Shown: piece by piece, positions 17,022-23,255 of the stretch
Layout: each line of letters starts with the position of its first letter
Numbering within the stretch: the stretch's first letter is position 1
NCBI GenBank assembly: GCA_036351675.1
Contig: JAZBPO010000403.1
Location: forward strand, 1 to 23,255
Length of the DNA stretch: 23,255 bases
From: JAZBPO01 sp036351675
GTDB lineage: Bacteria; Pseudomonadota; Gammaproteobacteria; Pseudomonadales; Azotimanducaceae
Direction of reading: 5' to 3'
The notes under the pieces: model-generated
Seen by the model: only the letters and a program-made list of their open reading frames with translations
Databases searched by the model: none
What the model was told of the DNA's origin: nothing
Translations under genes and position numbers: made by a program

Positions 17022-18112
17022 GGCCAGTCCCTCGAAGGTGCGAGGAAGCTGCCTTCCGTGGCGACCGCGAGGCGCCAGTAGCTCGATGCGGCCATGGGGT
17101 CGCCTTCGAGGTGCAGGAGGACGATGTTCAGGGGGATGTCCACGGGCAGCAGGCTGATGGCCTCGTCGAAGAGCGCCAGGCGCTCGCCGCCGGTCACGGT
17201 GCCCCGGCGTGGCGTGTTCGCGTTGCGCGTCGGCAGACCGTCGGTGACGAGGATGATGTTGTCGGGCGGAGGCGTGAGCTCACCGATCGCGGCGAACACG
17301 GTGTAGAGGTTGGTCCCCCCTGCGGGCAACTGCTCCGTGGCGTTCGCAACGGCCGCATCGAGGCGGCCGCCGACGACGTCGATCCACTGACCTTCCGTGC
17401 CTTCGAGCGCAGGTGCCCAGTCCTCGGAGAAGGTGTAGAGCTGGAAGCGGCTCGTACGCGGCATGCGCGAGGCGAGCCAGCGCAGCGTGCCCGTCGCCTG
17501 GCGCCACTTCGGCGCCTCGCGCTGGCGTTCCGGTGCCATGTTGCGACGGCGGATGATGTTGACGATGGTCTCGTCGAGCATGCTCGCGCTGCGATCGAAG
17601 AGGATCAGGATCCGATCGCCGCCGACGTCGAGGCCGGTGAGGTACTGGCGCTGTCCCTGGCCCGAGACCGAGAGTACGGCGCTCGCGAGGCGATCGTCAC
17701 CGAGGTTCATGGCCTCGGCTTCCTCGGTGCGCTCCTCGAGCGCCTCGATCTCCGAACGCAGCTCCTGGAGCCTTTCCTCACGCGCCACGGTGAGTTGCCG
17801 GAGGCGCTGCAGTTCGGCGCGGCGCAGGTCCTCGTCCTCGGAGCGCTCGCTGCGCTGCGCGTCCAGCTCCTCGATACGCTGCTCCGCCTCGGCAAGCGCC
17901 TCGCGTAGCTGGACCAGGTCGAGTTCGCCGACCTCGACCTCGACCTCGATGCGATCGACCTCCGCGAGCAGCACCTCGTTCACCTCGTCGGCGTGCACGC
18001 TCATGGAGTGCTTGGTGACGAGGAAGACGAGCACCACGGCGCCGAAGCCACAGGACATGATGTCCAGGAAGGACAGATTGGAGGGCGTACTGCCGCGCCG
18101 TCGCCGTGCCAC
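17018..18112 (-). CDS. Membrane-anchored vWA protein with TolR/ExbD-like N-terminus (first copy)
   Basis: 364 residues, GTG start at 18112, one base after the stop of the Hsp70-like gene. Layout: short basic tail, transmembrane helix (about 13-34) starting SFLDIMSCGFGAVVL with Asp17, a strongly charged coiled coil (about 42-137), then a vWA domain (about 165-360). The MIDAS is complete: DRSAS (Asp173, Ser175, Ser177), Thr267 in GGTNLY, and Asp291 in VTDGLP, so metal-dependent ligand binding is likely. The first ~25 helix residues are nearly identical in pattern to those of the next gene, but the vWA domains are diverged, so the two are paralogues with separate roles, possibly a heterodimer. 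The helix is like ExbD/TolR/MotB, while their peptidoglycan- or TonB-interacting domain is absent. The neighbouring MotA/ExbB-type gene supplies the expected A subunit. Confidence 0.9.
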   Translation of the reverse strand: MARRRRGSTPSNLSFLDIMSCGFGAVVLVFLVTKHSMSVHADEVNEVLLAEVDRIEVEVEVGELDLVQLREALAEAEQRIEELDAQRSERSEDEDLRRAELQRLRQLTVAREERLQELRSEIEALEERTEEAEAMNLGDDRLASAVLSVSGQGQRQYLTGLDVGGDRILILFDRSASMLDETIVNIIRRRNMAPERQREAPKWRQATGTLRWLASRMPRTSRFQLYTFSEDWAPALEGTEGQWIDVVGGRLDAAVANATEQLPAGGTNLYTVFAAIGELTPPPDNIILVTDGLPTRNANTPRRGTVTGGERLALFDEAISLLPVDIPLNIVLLHLEGDPMAASSYWRLAVATEGSFLAPSRDWP

Positions 18113-18113
18113 G

Positions 18114-19493
18114 TCAGTCGCGCTCCACGCGGATCAGGGTGACGATCGTGTGGGCCGGACCGAGCACACGCGCCTCGCCGGGTGCCATGGCGGGCAGCTC
18201 CGGACCGCCGGTCGCCGGACGCAGATGCCAGCCGTCCACGCGTCGCTCGAGCGTGCCCAGATGCAGCGGGAAGCGAACCGGATCGAGTCCGTTCTCACCG
18301 CCGAGTTCCATGCGCTCGCCTGCCAGGGGCCAGGCACGGTGGCCGAGCAGCACGTGCGTGACCGCCGGCGCATCGGTGACGGCGGCCGTCGCGATCGGCG
18401 TCGGTGCGTCCGCCCGCGAGGGTGCCCCGGGTGCCGTGACGGGCGCGGCCGCCGTGGCCGAGTCGGTGCCCGGTGGGAGCTCCACACGAGGCAGACGCGT
18501 CACGAAGCGCAGCGCCTCGCCGTCGTGACGGATCTCGTCCTCGTTGGCGAGGGCGCCGCCGAGGGCCGCGTCCTCGGCGATCGTGCGCGGCGCGCGGCCG
18601 AGTCGGTCCGTCAGCGCCTCCACCATGCCGGGCAGGCGCCCGAAGCGCGGTGACAGCAGCACCTCGCCGTCGTCCGGGAGCGCGCCGGCCACGGCGTCGA
18701 GGAGGGGCGCGAGGCGCGGCAGGATCTTCTCGACCACCCGCTCCCGCGTGAGCGCCACACGATGCACCTGCGCCGCGCTCTGCAGCTCGATCTCGATCTC
18801 CGGAGCCGCCGAGAGGGACGCGAGCCAGTCGTCGAGGCCGTCGAAGAGGGTCTGCTCCGTGCGCGCGTCGTGGAGCGGATCGAAGCGGGTCTCGCGGACG
18901 AAGGCGTCGGCGATGACGTTGATCCATGCCTCGCGCAGGGGCGCGATCCCGAGCGCCGGGATCTCCTGCACGCGACGGCGCTGCCACTGGCCGTCCTCCG
19001 CCTCGACGATCGTGACCACGGCTTCGTGCAGCAGCGCATCGACGTGCGCGACGACGGCTGACCGTGCGCCGGCGAAGGTCGTGGCCGCGACGGCGGCGTC
19101 GACGAGGCCCACGGGCGTGAAGGGACACTCGCGCGCGATGCCCAGGAGAAGGGCGATCTGCTCGCGTTCGAGCGTTCCGGGCAGGGTGAAGATGACGTCC
19201 GCATCGTCCTCGCCCGCAACGTCGGCCGCGGCCCAGAGCTCGAGCAGATGCGCATGCGCGAGGTCGGCGAGTGAGCGTGCCGAGGGATGCGGATGCGGCA
19301 CCGGGTCCATGGAGAGGCGGTGCCAGAACTGGTTCGTCGTGTGCCGCGGATCGAGGCGCGCCTGACGTTCGGCGGCGGTGCCGACGACGAGGCGCTTCGC
19401 ATCGACGACCGCGTAGCCCGGACTCGAGGCGAGCACGGCATCCGCGTCCGCGAGGCGGAGGGCGACGTCGTTCAGTTCGATGACGCGAGTCAT
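18114..19493 (-). CDS. Degenerate Hsp70/actin-fold protein with extra C-terminal beta domain
   Basis: 459 residues; the ATG at 19493 overlaps the proton-channel stop by 4 bases (ATGA), with AGGTG 5 bases upstream. Residues 1-335 follow the Hsp70 order: an N-terminal strand with RLADADAV where phosphate-1 should lie, VIFTLPGTLEREQIALLLGIA (100-120, like ITVPA...), PVGLVDAAVAA (127-137, like NEPTAAA), a phosphate-2 region replaced by VVAHVDALLHEAVV (147-160), and an adenosine-motif-like stretch LLSPRFGRLPGMVEAL to EDAALGGAL (279-314). The DxGTT and DLGGGT nucleotide loops are missing, so ATP hydrolysis is doubtful. A Pro/Ala/Thr linker (338-377) leads to a small beta-rich domain (378-459). There is no signal peptide, so it should be cytoplasmic. 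Between channel and vWA genes it may be a regulatory or scaffold subunit (inference). Confidence 0.8.
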   Translation of the reverse strand: MTRVIELNDVALRLADADAVLASSPGYAVVDAKRLVVGTAAERQARLDPRHTTNQFWHRLSMDPVPHPHPSARSLADLAHAHLLELWAAADVAGEDDADVIFTLPGTLEREQIALLLGIARECPFTPVGLVDAAVAATTFAGARSAVVAHVDALLHEAVVTIVEAEDGQWQRRRVQEIPALGIAPLREAWINVIADAFVRETRFDPLHDARTEQTLFDGLDDWLASLSAAPEIEIELQSAAQVHRVALTRERVVEKILPRLAPLLDAVAGALPDDGEVLLSPRFGRLPGMVEALTDRLGRAPRTIAEDAALGGALANEDEIRHDGEALRFVTRLPRVELPPGTDSATAAAPVTAPGAPSRADAPTPIATAAVTDAPAVTHVLLGHRAWPLAGERMELGGENGLDPVRFPLHLGTLERRVDGWHLRPATGGPELPAMAPGEARVLGPAHTIVTLIRVERD

Positions 19494-20290
19494 TCGCGCA
19501 CCTGCAGGTGCCGGATCAGGCGGCTGTCGGCGTAGGCCTGGGTGTCGAGGACGAGGCGGTCCTGCAGGAGCTGCAGCTGGTGCATGAGGAACATGATCAC
19601 GATGCTGATCACGAGGGCGATGAAGGTCGAGTTGAAGGCGACGCCGAGCGATTCCGTGACGCCGGCGATGTCGCCCTCCACGGCGCGATTGGCCTGACCG
19701 AGCGCGTCTCCGATACCGCGTACGGTACCGATGAAGCCGATGGAGGGGATGGCCCAGGCGATGTAGCGGACCATGGCGAGTTCCGCGTCGAGCCGGTCGG
19801 ACTCTGAGTCGCAGAGCGACCGGACGGCTTCGGAGACGTCCTGTACGTTGCGCGTCGACGCGAAGCGCTGCAGCGCCGAGAGCAGGGTCCGTGGCAGCAG
19901 GAACTCGCGTTGCTCCGGCGCCAGGGCCTGGATCGGTCGCATGTACTCGCGCGAGTCCTCCGGCAGGATGCTGATGCCCTCCGGGACCGGGATGAGCGAG
20001 CCCTCCAGCAGACTGCGCTCGCGGAGCGCGCCGCGGGCCTTGAAGCCCATGATCGCCATGGCCCAGAACATGAGGATGAAGCAGGCCTCCTGCTCGAAGT
20101 CGCGCAGGACGATGAAGATCGAACGTTCCGGCACGTAATCCTCGATCTGCGCGGCCTGCTCGCGCTGGCGCGCGAGGTCCTCCTCGGCCTGGGGCCGCAC
20201 GAGGGTCACGTAGACGGCGTGCACCACGATCGCCGCCAGCAGGAGCGCGAACACCTGATAGAGGAACTCTTGCCTCAGATTGCTCTTCAC
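19490..20290 (-). CDS. MotA/TolQ/ExbB-family proton channel protein
   Basis: 266 residues from the GTG at 20290, which has GAGGA 5 bases upstream; the frame continues upstream, but that extension is Pro/Arg-rich and lies inside the preceding gene. Four hydrophobic segments are seen (about 9-31, 66-84, 173-196 and 213-237), with a long cytoplasmic stretch between the second and third. The C-terminal pair carries the family signature: YIAWAIPSIGFIGTVRGIG (176-194) and GVTESLGVAFNSTFIALVIS (210-229), including the pore-side threonines (near 189 and 222). These proteins form a pentamer around two B subunits and use ion flow to move them. No ExbD, TolR or MotB gene is adjacent; the two vWA proteins downstream have ExbD-like helices and are the natural partners. 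It follows the small exported-protein gene by 10 bases. Confidence 0.92.
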   Translation of the reverse strand: MKSNLRQEFLYQVFALLLAAIVVHAVYVTLVRPQAEEDLARQREQAAQIEDYVPERSIFIVLRDFEQEACFILMFWAMAIMGFKARGALRERSLLEGSLIPVPEGISILPEDSREYMRPIQALAPEQREFLLPRTLLSALQRFASTRNVQDVSEAVRSLCDSESDRLDAELAMVRYIAWAIPSIGFIGTVRGIGDALGQANRAVEGDIAGVTESLGVAFNSTFIALVISIVIMFLMHQLQLLQDRLVLDTQAYADSRLIRHLQVRE

Positions 20291-20300
20291 CAGGTTCCTC

Positions 20301-20555
20301 TCAGATGTCCACGGGAAAGGGAACGGAGGTGTCCTCGGACACCTCGACGGACGGAACGAAGACGTCCTCGGTGGCGGGCGCATCGGCGCCCTCCTGCGCT
20401 GCTGCAGGGGCGTCGGAATCCGCCTGCGGTGCGGGCGCTCCGGCCCGCTGCGTCGGCACCTCGTCCTCGGCGCCCGGCGCCGGTGCCTCGGCGCCGAGAA
20501 GCGGCGCGTGCAGCGCCAGCAGCGCAGCGAGCAGGAAAACGCCGGGGAGCTTCAT
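20301..20555 (-). CDS. Small exported Ala/Pro/acidic protein
   Basis: 84 residues from the ATG at 20555, preceded by GAGGTGG at 5-base spacing and overlapping the PEGA/SUMF1 stop by 4 bases; a GTG three codons upstream is less likely. Residues 1-22 are a signal peptide (MKLPGVFLLAALLALHAPLLGA). The mature ~62 residues are low-complexity Ala/Pro/Glu/Asp and look disordered. The exception is the last ~20 residues (DVFVPSVEVSEDTSVPFPVD region), which lack the Ala/Pro bias, have a varied composition and may be a docking motif. There is no lipobox cysteine, so it should be free in the periplasm. No family is recognised. Its location inside the operon, just before the channel gene, suggests a linker or adaptor for the machine (inference). 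Confidence 0.78.
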   Translation of the reverse strand: MKLPGVFLLAALLALHAPLLGAEAPAPGAEDEVPTQRAGAPAPQADSDAPAAAQEGADAPATEDVFVPSVEVSEDTSVPFPVDI

Positions 20556-22642
20556 TCGAACCACCTCGCGATGCGCAGACCGACGTCCGGCCGGCCCTGG
20601 CGGCCGTAGTCACGGAAGGACAGGCGCAGATCGACGAGCTGACCGTGCATCCAGCTCGAGCCTCGGATGACGTGATACTCGCCGCGAGGCGGCCCGAGCG
20701 GATCCTGCACGCCCGACGGCAACTCCGTGCTCGTGGCGGCGTAGAAATCGTTGATCCACTCGGCGACGTTGCCACCGATGTCGTGAAGGCCGAAGCGATT
20801 CGGATCGAACTTGCCGACCGGGGCAGTGGTGACGTTGCCGTCGGTGTAGTCGGGGATGCTGCGCGCGAGCAGGGTCTCGCTCGCGCGGTCCGCGTAATTG
20901 CCCATGCGGTCCTCCGGTGGTCGGCGCGTGTCGCCCCAGGGGAAGCGGAGCAGACTGCCGTCGGCCTGGGTGCGGGCGACGTAGGCCCATTCCGCTTCCG
21001 TCGGCATGCGGTAGCCGTTGGCCGTCGGATCGAAGCCCCGGACGACACAGTTCTCGATCCTGTAGACCGCGCGCAGGCCGTCGCGTTCCGAGAGCCAGTT
21101 GCAGTAGCGCGCGGCCGCCTCCCAGTTGATGTTCACGACCGGGAGATCGTCGCCGTCGAGATCGTACTGCTCGAACGACCCGGCATCATGGCCCGACTCG
21201 AAGGCCCGGTACTGGGCGTTCGTGAGTTCCGTGGTGGCGATGTAGAAGGGCCGCGTGATCTCCACTTCGCGCAGCACCTCGTTCGCCCGCCGGCCCGGCT
21301 CGCGCCGGGATGCCCCCAGCTGGAAGGGGCCCTCCGGCTGGATCAGCACGAGCGTCTGGCCGTTGCCGGCGATCAGCTCCGCCTTCATGGCGTCGCGTCG
21401 GGCCTGTTCGTAGGTCTTGAGGGTCAGCGCGATCTCCTGGGCGAATTCCGGGCGGGGCGTGACGCGCGTCGTGTAGCTGACGTGGCCGTCGAGGTAGACC
21501 TCGATCTCGTGCTCCTCGGCGCTCAGCAGGAGCACCTGATCCGCCGGCCCCATCTCCTCGCCGTCGACGCGCACCCGCGCGCCGCTCGGCCCGACGCTGA
21601 CGCGCAGCTCTCCGCGCACCGGGGCGAGCGCGACGTCGAGACTCGAGTCGACGTCGGATTCGACGCGGACCCGCCGGGTCTCGGGCTCGTGTCCCGACTT
21701 GAACAGCTCGATGCGATGCGTCTGCGTCGGAGCGAGTTCGAGGGTCAGGGGTGTCCGACCGCGGAAGGCGTCGTTCACGGTGACGCTCGCGCCGGCTGGA
21801 TCCGTGCTCACCCGGAGACGACCGGCGAGGCGCTCCAGTTCGAAGGTCGGCAGCGTCAGCGTCTGCGACGGCACCAGCTCGATGCGCTGGCGCGCCGGCT
21901 CGTAGCCGTCGAGATGCAGCGTGAGGACACGGGAGCCGGCGAGGATCTCCGCCTCGGCGGGCGTGACGAGTCCCGTGTCCTCGTCGTCGATGCGCAGCCT
22001 GGCGCCGGGTGGTGCCGAGGTGACGCGGACGTCCGCCCAGGCCGGCTCGAGCTCGAAGGAGAGGGCGACTTCTCGCCCGAGGCCCTCGACGCGTACCGTG
22101 CGGCTCACGGGCAGCCAGCGCTCGCTGTGCAGGCTGATCTCCCGCTCGCCGGGCTCCACGAGCAGCTCCGTGCCCGGGTGGCGACCGATCACGGTACCGT
22201 CGACGCGTACCTCCACTTCCACGGGGGGCTCGACATCGAGCGTGAGGCGGCCCGGGAGGCGCCGCATCTCGAGTTCGAGCAGATCGTCCTCCAGCGGCAC
22301 GCGGAACAGTTCGTCGAGGGGATGATGGCCGGCGAGTTCCGCCTCGATCCGGTAGGCACCCCGCAACAGCAGATAGCGGTCCCCGATCGCGAAGCTGGGC
22401 CCCCCGGACAGGCGCAGCGTCTCCGGTGTCGGTTTCACGACGACGAGCGTCGGATGGGCGAGAAACGTGAACGCCGCCGTGGCGCCCAGCACGAGCAGCG
22501 CCGCGCCGATCGCCAGGGCGGCCAGCGGCAGGCGGCGTCCGGCGCGCGCGTCACGAGGGTCGGCGCGCCGGAAGTCGACGGGCGCGATGGCGTCGTCGGG
22601 CAAGCCCGCGGAGGCGTCGCGATCCTGGGCGCGGTCGTCCAT
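20552..22642 (-). CDS. Membrane-anchored PEGA-repeat protein with C-terminal SUMF1/FGE-like domain
   Basis: 696 residues, ATG start at 22642, one base after the preceding stop, with GAGG 7 bases upstream. Layout: charged cytoplasmic tail, one transmembrane helix (about 38-62), about five PEGA-type beta repeats (64-126, 132-198, 203-268, 273-339, 344-408) with P-GA-V-VDG and HEI-V-LDGH-type motifs, a short helical link, and a SUMF1-type fold (about 424-694). SUMF1 hallmarks are TELTNAQYRAF (471-481), PVVNINWEAAARYCNWLS (501-518), GYRMPTEAEWAYVAR (543-557), FPWGD (567-571), GLHDIGGNVAEW (618-629) and GLRIAR (688-693). The stretch where true formylglycine-generating enzymes carry catalytic cysteines (GSSWMHGQLVDLRLSFRDYG) has none, so sulfatase activation is unlikely; a binding role is favoured. 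The bulk should face the periplasm, where it could meet the vWA domains. Confidence 0.92.
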   Translation of the reverse strand: MDDRAQDRDASAGLPDDAIAPVDFRRADPRDARAGRRLPLAALAIGAALLVLGATAAFTFLAHPTLVVVKPTPETLRLSGGPSFAIGDRYLLLRGAYRIEAELAGHHPLDELFRVPLEDDLLELEMRRLPGRLTLDVEPPVEVEVRVDGTVIGRHPGTELLVEPGEREISLHSERWLPVSRTVRVEGLGREVALSFELEPAWADVRVTSAPPGARLRIDDEDTGLVTPAEAEILAGSRVLTLHLDGYEPARQRIELVPSQTLTLPTFELERLAGRLRVSTDPAGASVTVNDAFRGRTPLTLELAPTQTHRIELFKSGHEPETRRVRVESDVDSSLDVALAPVRGELRVSVGPSGARVRVDGEEMGPADQVLLLSAEEHEIEVYLDGHVSYTTRVTPRPEFAQEIALTLKTYEQARRDAMKAELIAGNGQTLVLIQPEGPFQLGASRREPGRRANEVLREVEITRPFYIATTELTNAQYRAFESGHDAGSFEQYDLDGDDLPVVNINWEAAARYCNWLSERDGLRAVYRIENCVVRGFDPTANGYRMPTEAEWAYVARTQADGSLLRFPWGDTRRPPEDRMGNYADRASETLLARSIPDYTDGNVTTAPVGKFDPNRFGLHDIGGNVAEWINDFYAATSTELPSGVQDPLGPPRGEYHVIRGSSWMHGQLVDLRLSFRDYGRQGRPDVGLRIARWFE

Positions 22643-22643
22643 C

Positions 22644-23255
22644 TCAGAGCCTCGTGGTGCAGCGCACGGAGACCGGCGCTTCCGTGCCCTCGGGCGTCAC
22701 GACGAAGCTGACGCGGACGTCCTGGTAGCCGATGCGCGTTCCCGTGGCCACATAGCGTCCCGGCAGGAGTTCGAGCGTGGTCTCCAGGAACCGGCCCGGG
22801 TTCGCCTCCCGCAGCACCCGCACCTCGGTGAAGCCGTCCGAGCGCAGCGTCACGACGACCGGGATCACGGCGAGGCGCAGCAGCTCGTCGAGGGCCTCGA
22901 CCTGGCGCGCCAACCTGGGGTCCGGGTCCGCCACGGAGCGCGCCCGCGTCAGCAGTGCCTGCGCCGCCTCGAGTCGACCGCGCTGGTTCAGCTCCTCGGG
23001 GCTGCCGAGCGTCGCGTCCAGGTCGCGGTCGAGCGCGGCGCGAGCGTCGGTCCGCTGGTAGCCGTCGCGGGCGAAGGCGAGGGCGCCGTCGAGCTCGAGC
23101 GCGGCGCCGTAGGCGCGGGCGGCGTCGGCCCAGCGAGCCTCGCGCTCGGCCGCCGCGGCCTCTTCCCGGAGCGCCTCGATGCGCGCGGCGAAGCGCTCGG
23201 CCGCGAGAATACGGCGCCCCTCGACCACTTCCGGCGCGCCGGGCTCGCGTGCCTC
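22644..23255 (-). CDS. Helical/TPR-like protein with C-terminal PEGA-like domain (partial, 5' end beyond window)
   Basis: The C-terminal 203 residues are visible; the frame stays open to the right edge, so the start lies outside. The first GTG inside (23228) is in the middle of a helix and is not a good start. The visible part begins with charged Ala/Glu/Arg-rich helices, with a TPR-like ARWADAARAYGAALELDGAL and a second helical pair (RGRLEAAQALLTRARSVADP...). It ends with a beta-rich ~70-residue domain (TLRSDGFTEVRVL, LPGRYVATGTRIGYQDV) that resembles the PEGA repeats of the next protein. It lies one base upstream of the PEGA/SUMF1 start, so the two are cotranscribed and probably translationally coupled. 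It may be a companion or scaffold; no specific family is recognised. Whether it has a membrane anchor cannot be seen. Confidence 0.8.
   Translation of the reverse strand, partial: EAREPGAPEVVEGRRILAAERFAARIEALREEAAAAEREARWADAARAYGAALELDGALAFARDGYQRTDARAALDRDLDATLGSPEELNQRGRLEAAQALLTRARSVADPDPRLARQVEALDELLRLAVIPVVVTLRSDGFTEVRVLREANPGRFLETTLELLPGRYVATGTRIGYQDVRVSFVVTPEGTEAPVSVRCTTRL

Noticed and set aside
16011..20290. Zorya anti-phage system (ZorA/ZorB-like channel pair)
   Set aside because: The channel is present, but the B-like proteins end in vWA domains and no ZorC/ZorD or other nuclease/helicase gene is visible in the window.
20552..22642. Sulfatase-activating formylglycine-generating enzyme
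   Set aside because: The catalytic cysteines are missing from the expected C-terminal motif and there is no sulfatase gene nearby.
19910..22711. 933-residue plus-strand open frame opposite the PEGA/SUMF1 and channel genes
   Set aside because: Arg/Ala/Asp-rich composition without any recognisable fold, crossing several real minus-strand genes; a shadow.

Overview
The window comes from a GC-rich bacterium (roughly two-thirds G+C or more by eye). It is most likely a gammaproteobacterium: it carries rlmM, a 23S rRNA methyltransferase gene typical of that class, next to a TonB-dependent receptor, outer-membrane lipoproteins and a giant outer-membrane protein. Coding density is very high. No gap reaches 300 bases, and no rRNA, tRNA, CRISPR array, insertion sequence or prophage gene was seen. 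The many long ORFs on opposite strands are frame shadows of the GC-rich genes.

Left half, plus strand (1-14531). A giant exported protein of about 2939 residues (106-8925) has seven cadherin-like repeats, a duplicated ~280-residue module, DUF11/SdrD-B-like Ig folds and a C-terminal beta-barrel. It is followed 4 bases later by a DUF72 (YecE-like) gene. A hairpin and a sigma70-like promoter then separate off a TonB-dependent receptor (9935-12016) and rlmM (12023-13081). Next come a luciferase-like (LLM, Rv3520c-type) oxidoreductase and a small CoA-binding protein that overlap by one base. A 9-bp GC hairpin at 14532-14552 marks the convergent boundary.

Right half, minus strand (14565-23255). 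Read in transcription order from the right edge, this is one tightly packed operon: a helical/TPR-like protein cut by the window edge, a membrane-anchored PEGA-repeat/SUMF1-domain protein, an 84-residue exported Ala/Pro/acidic protein, a MotA/TolQ/ExbB-type proton channel, a degenerate Hsp70/actin-fold protein, and two vWA proteins. Each vWA protein has an N-terminal transmembrane helix and a coiled coil resembling ExbD/TolR/MotB stator subunits. Junctions are 1-10 bases or 4-base overlaps. Two outer-membrane lipoproteins follow, with their own predicted promoter.

The most interesting unit is this minus-strand cluster. My reading (inference) is an ion-driven envelope machine. The MotA/ExbB-like protein would be the channel, and the two vWA proteins would be a pair of non-identical B-type subunits whose periplasmic ends carry metal-dependent vWA adhesion domains rather than peptidoglycan- or TonB-binding domains. 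The Hsp70-like protein would act from the cytoplasm, and the PEGA/SUMF1, small exported and lipoprotein components would be periplasmic or outer-membrane partners. I do not recognise it as a characterised system. It lacks the nuclease/helicase partners of Zorya and the ordinary ExbD, TolR or MotB partners.
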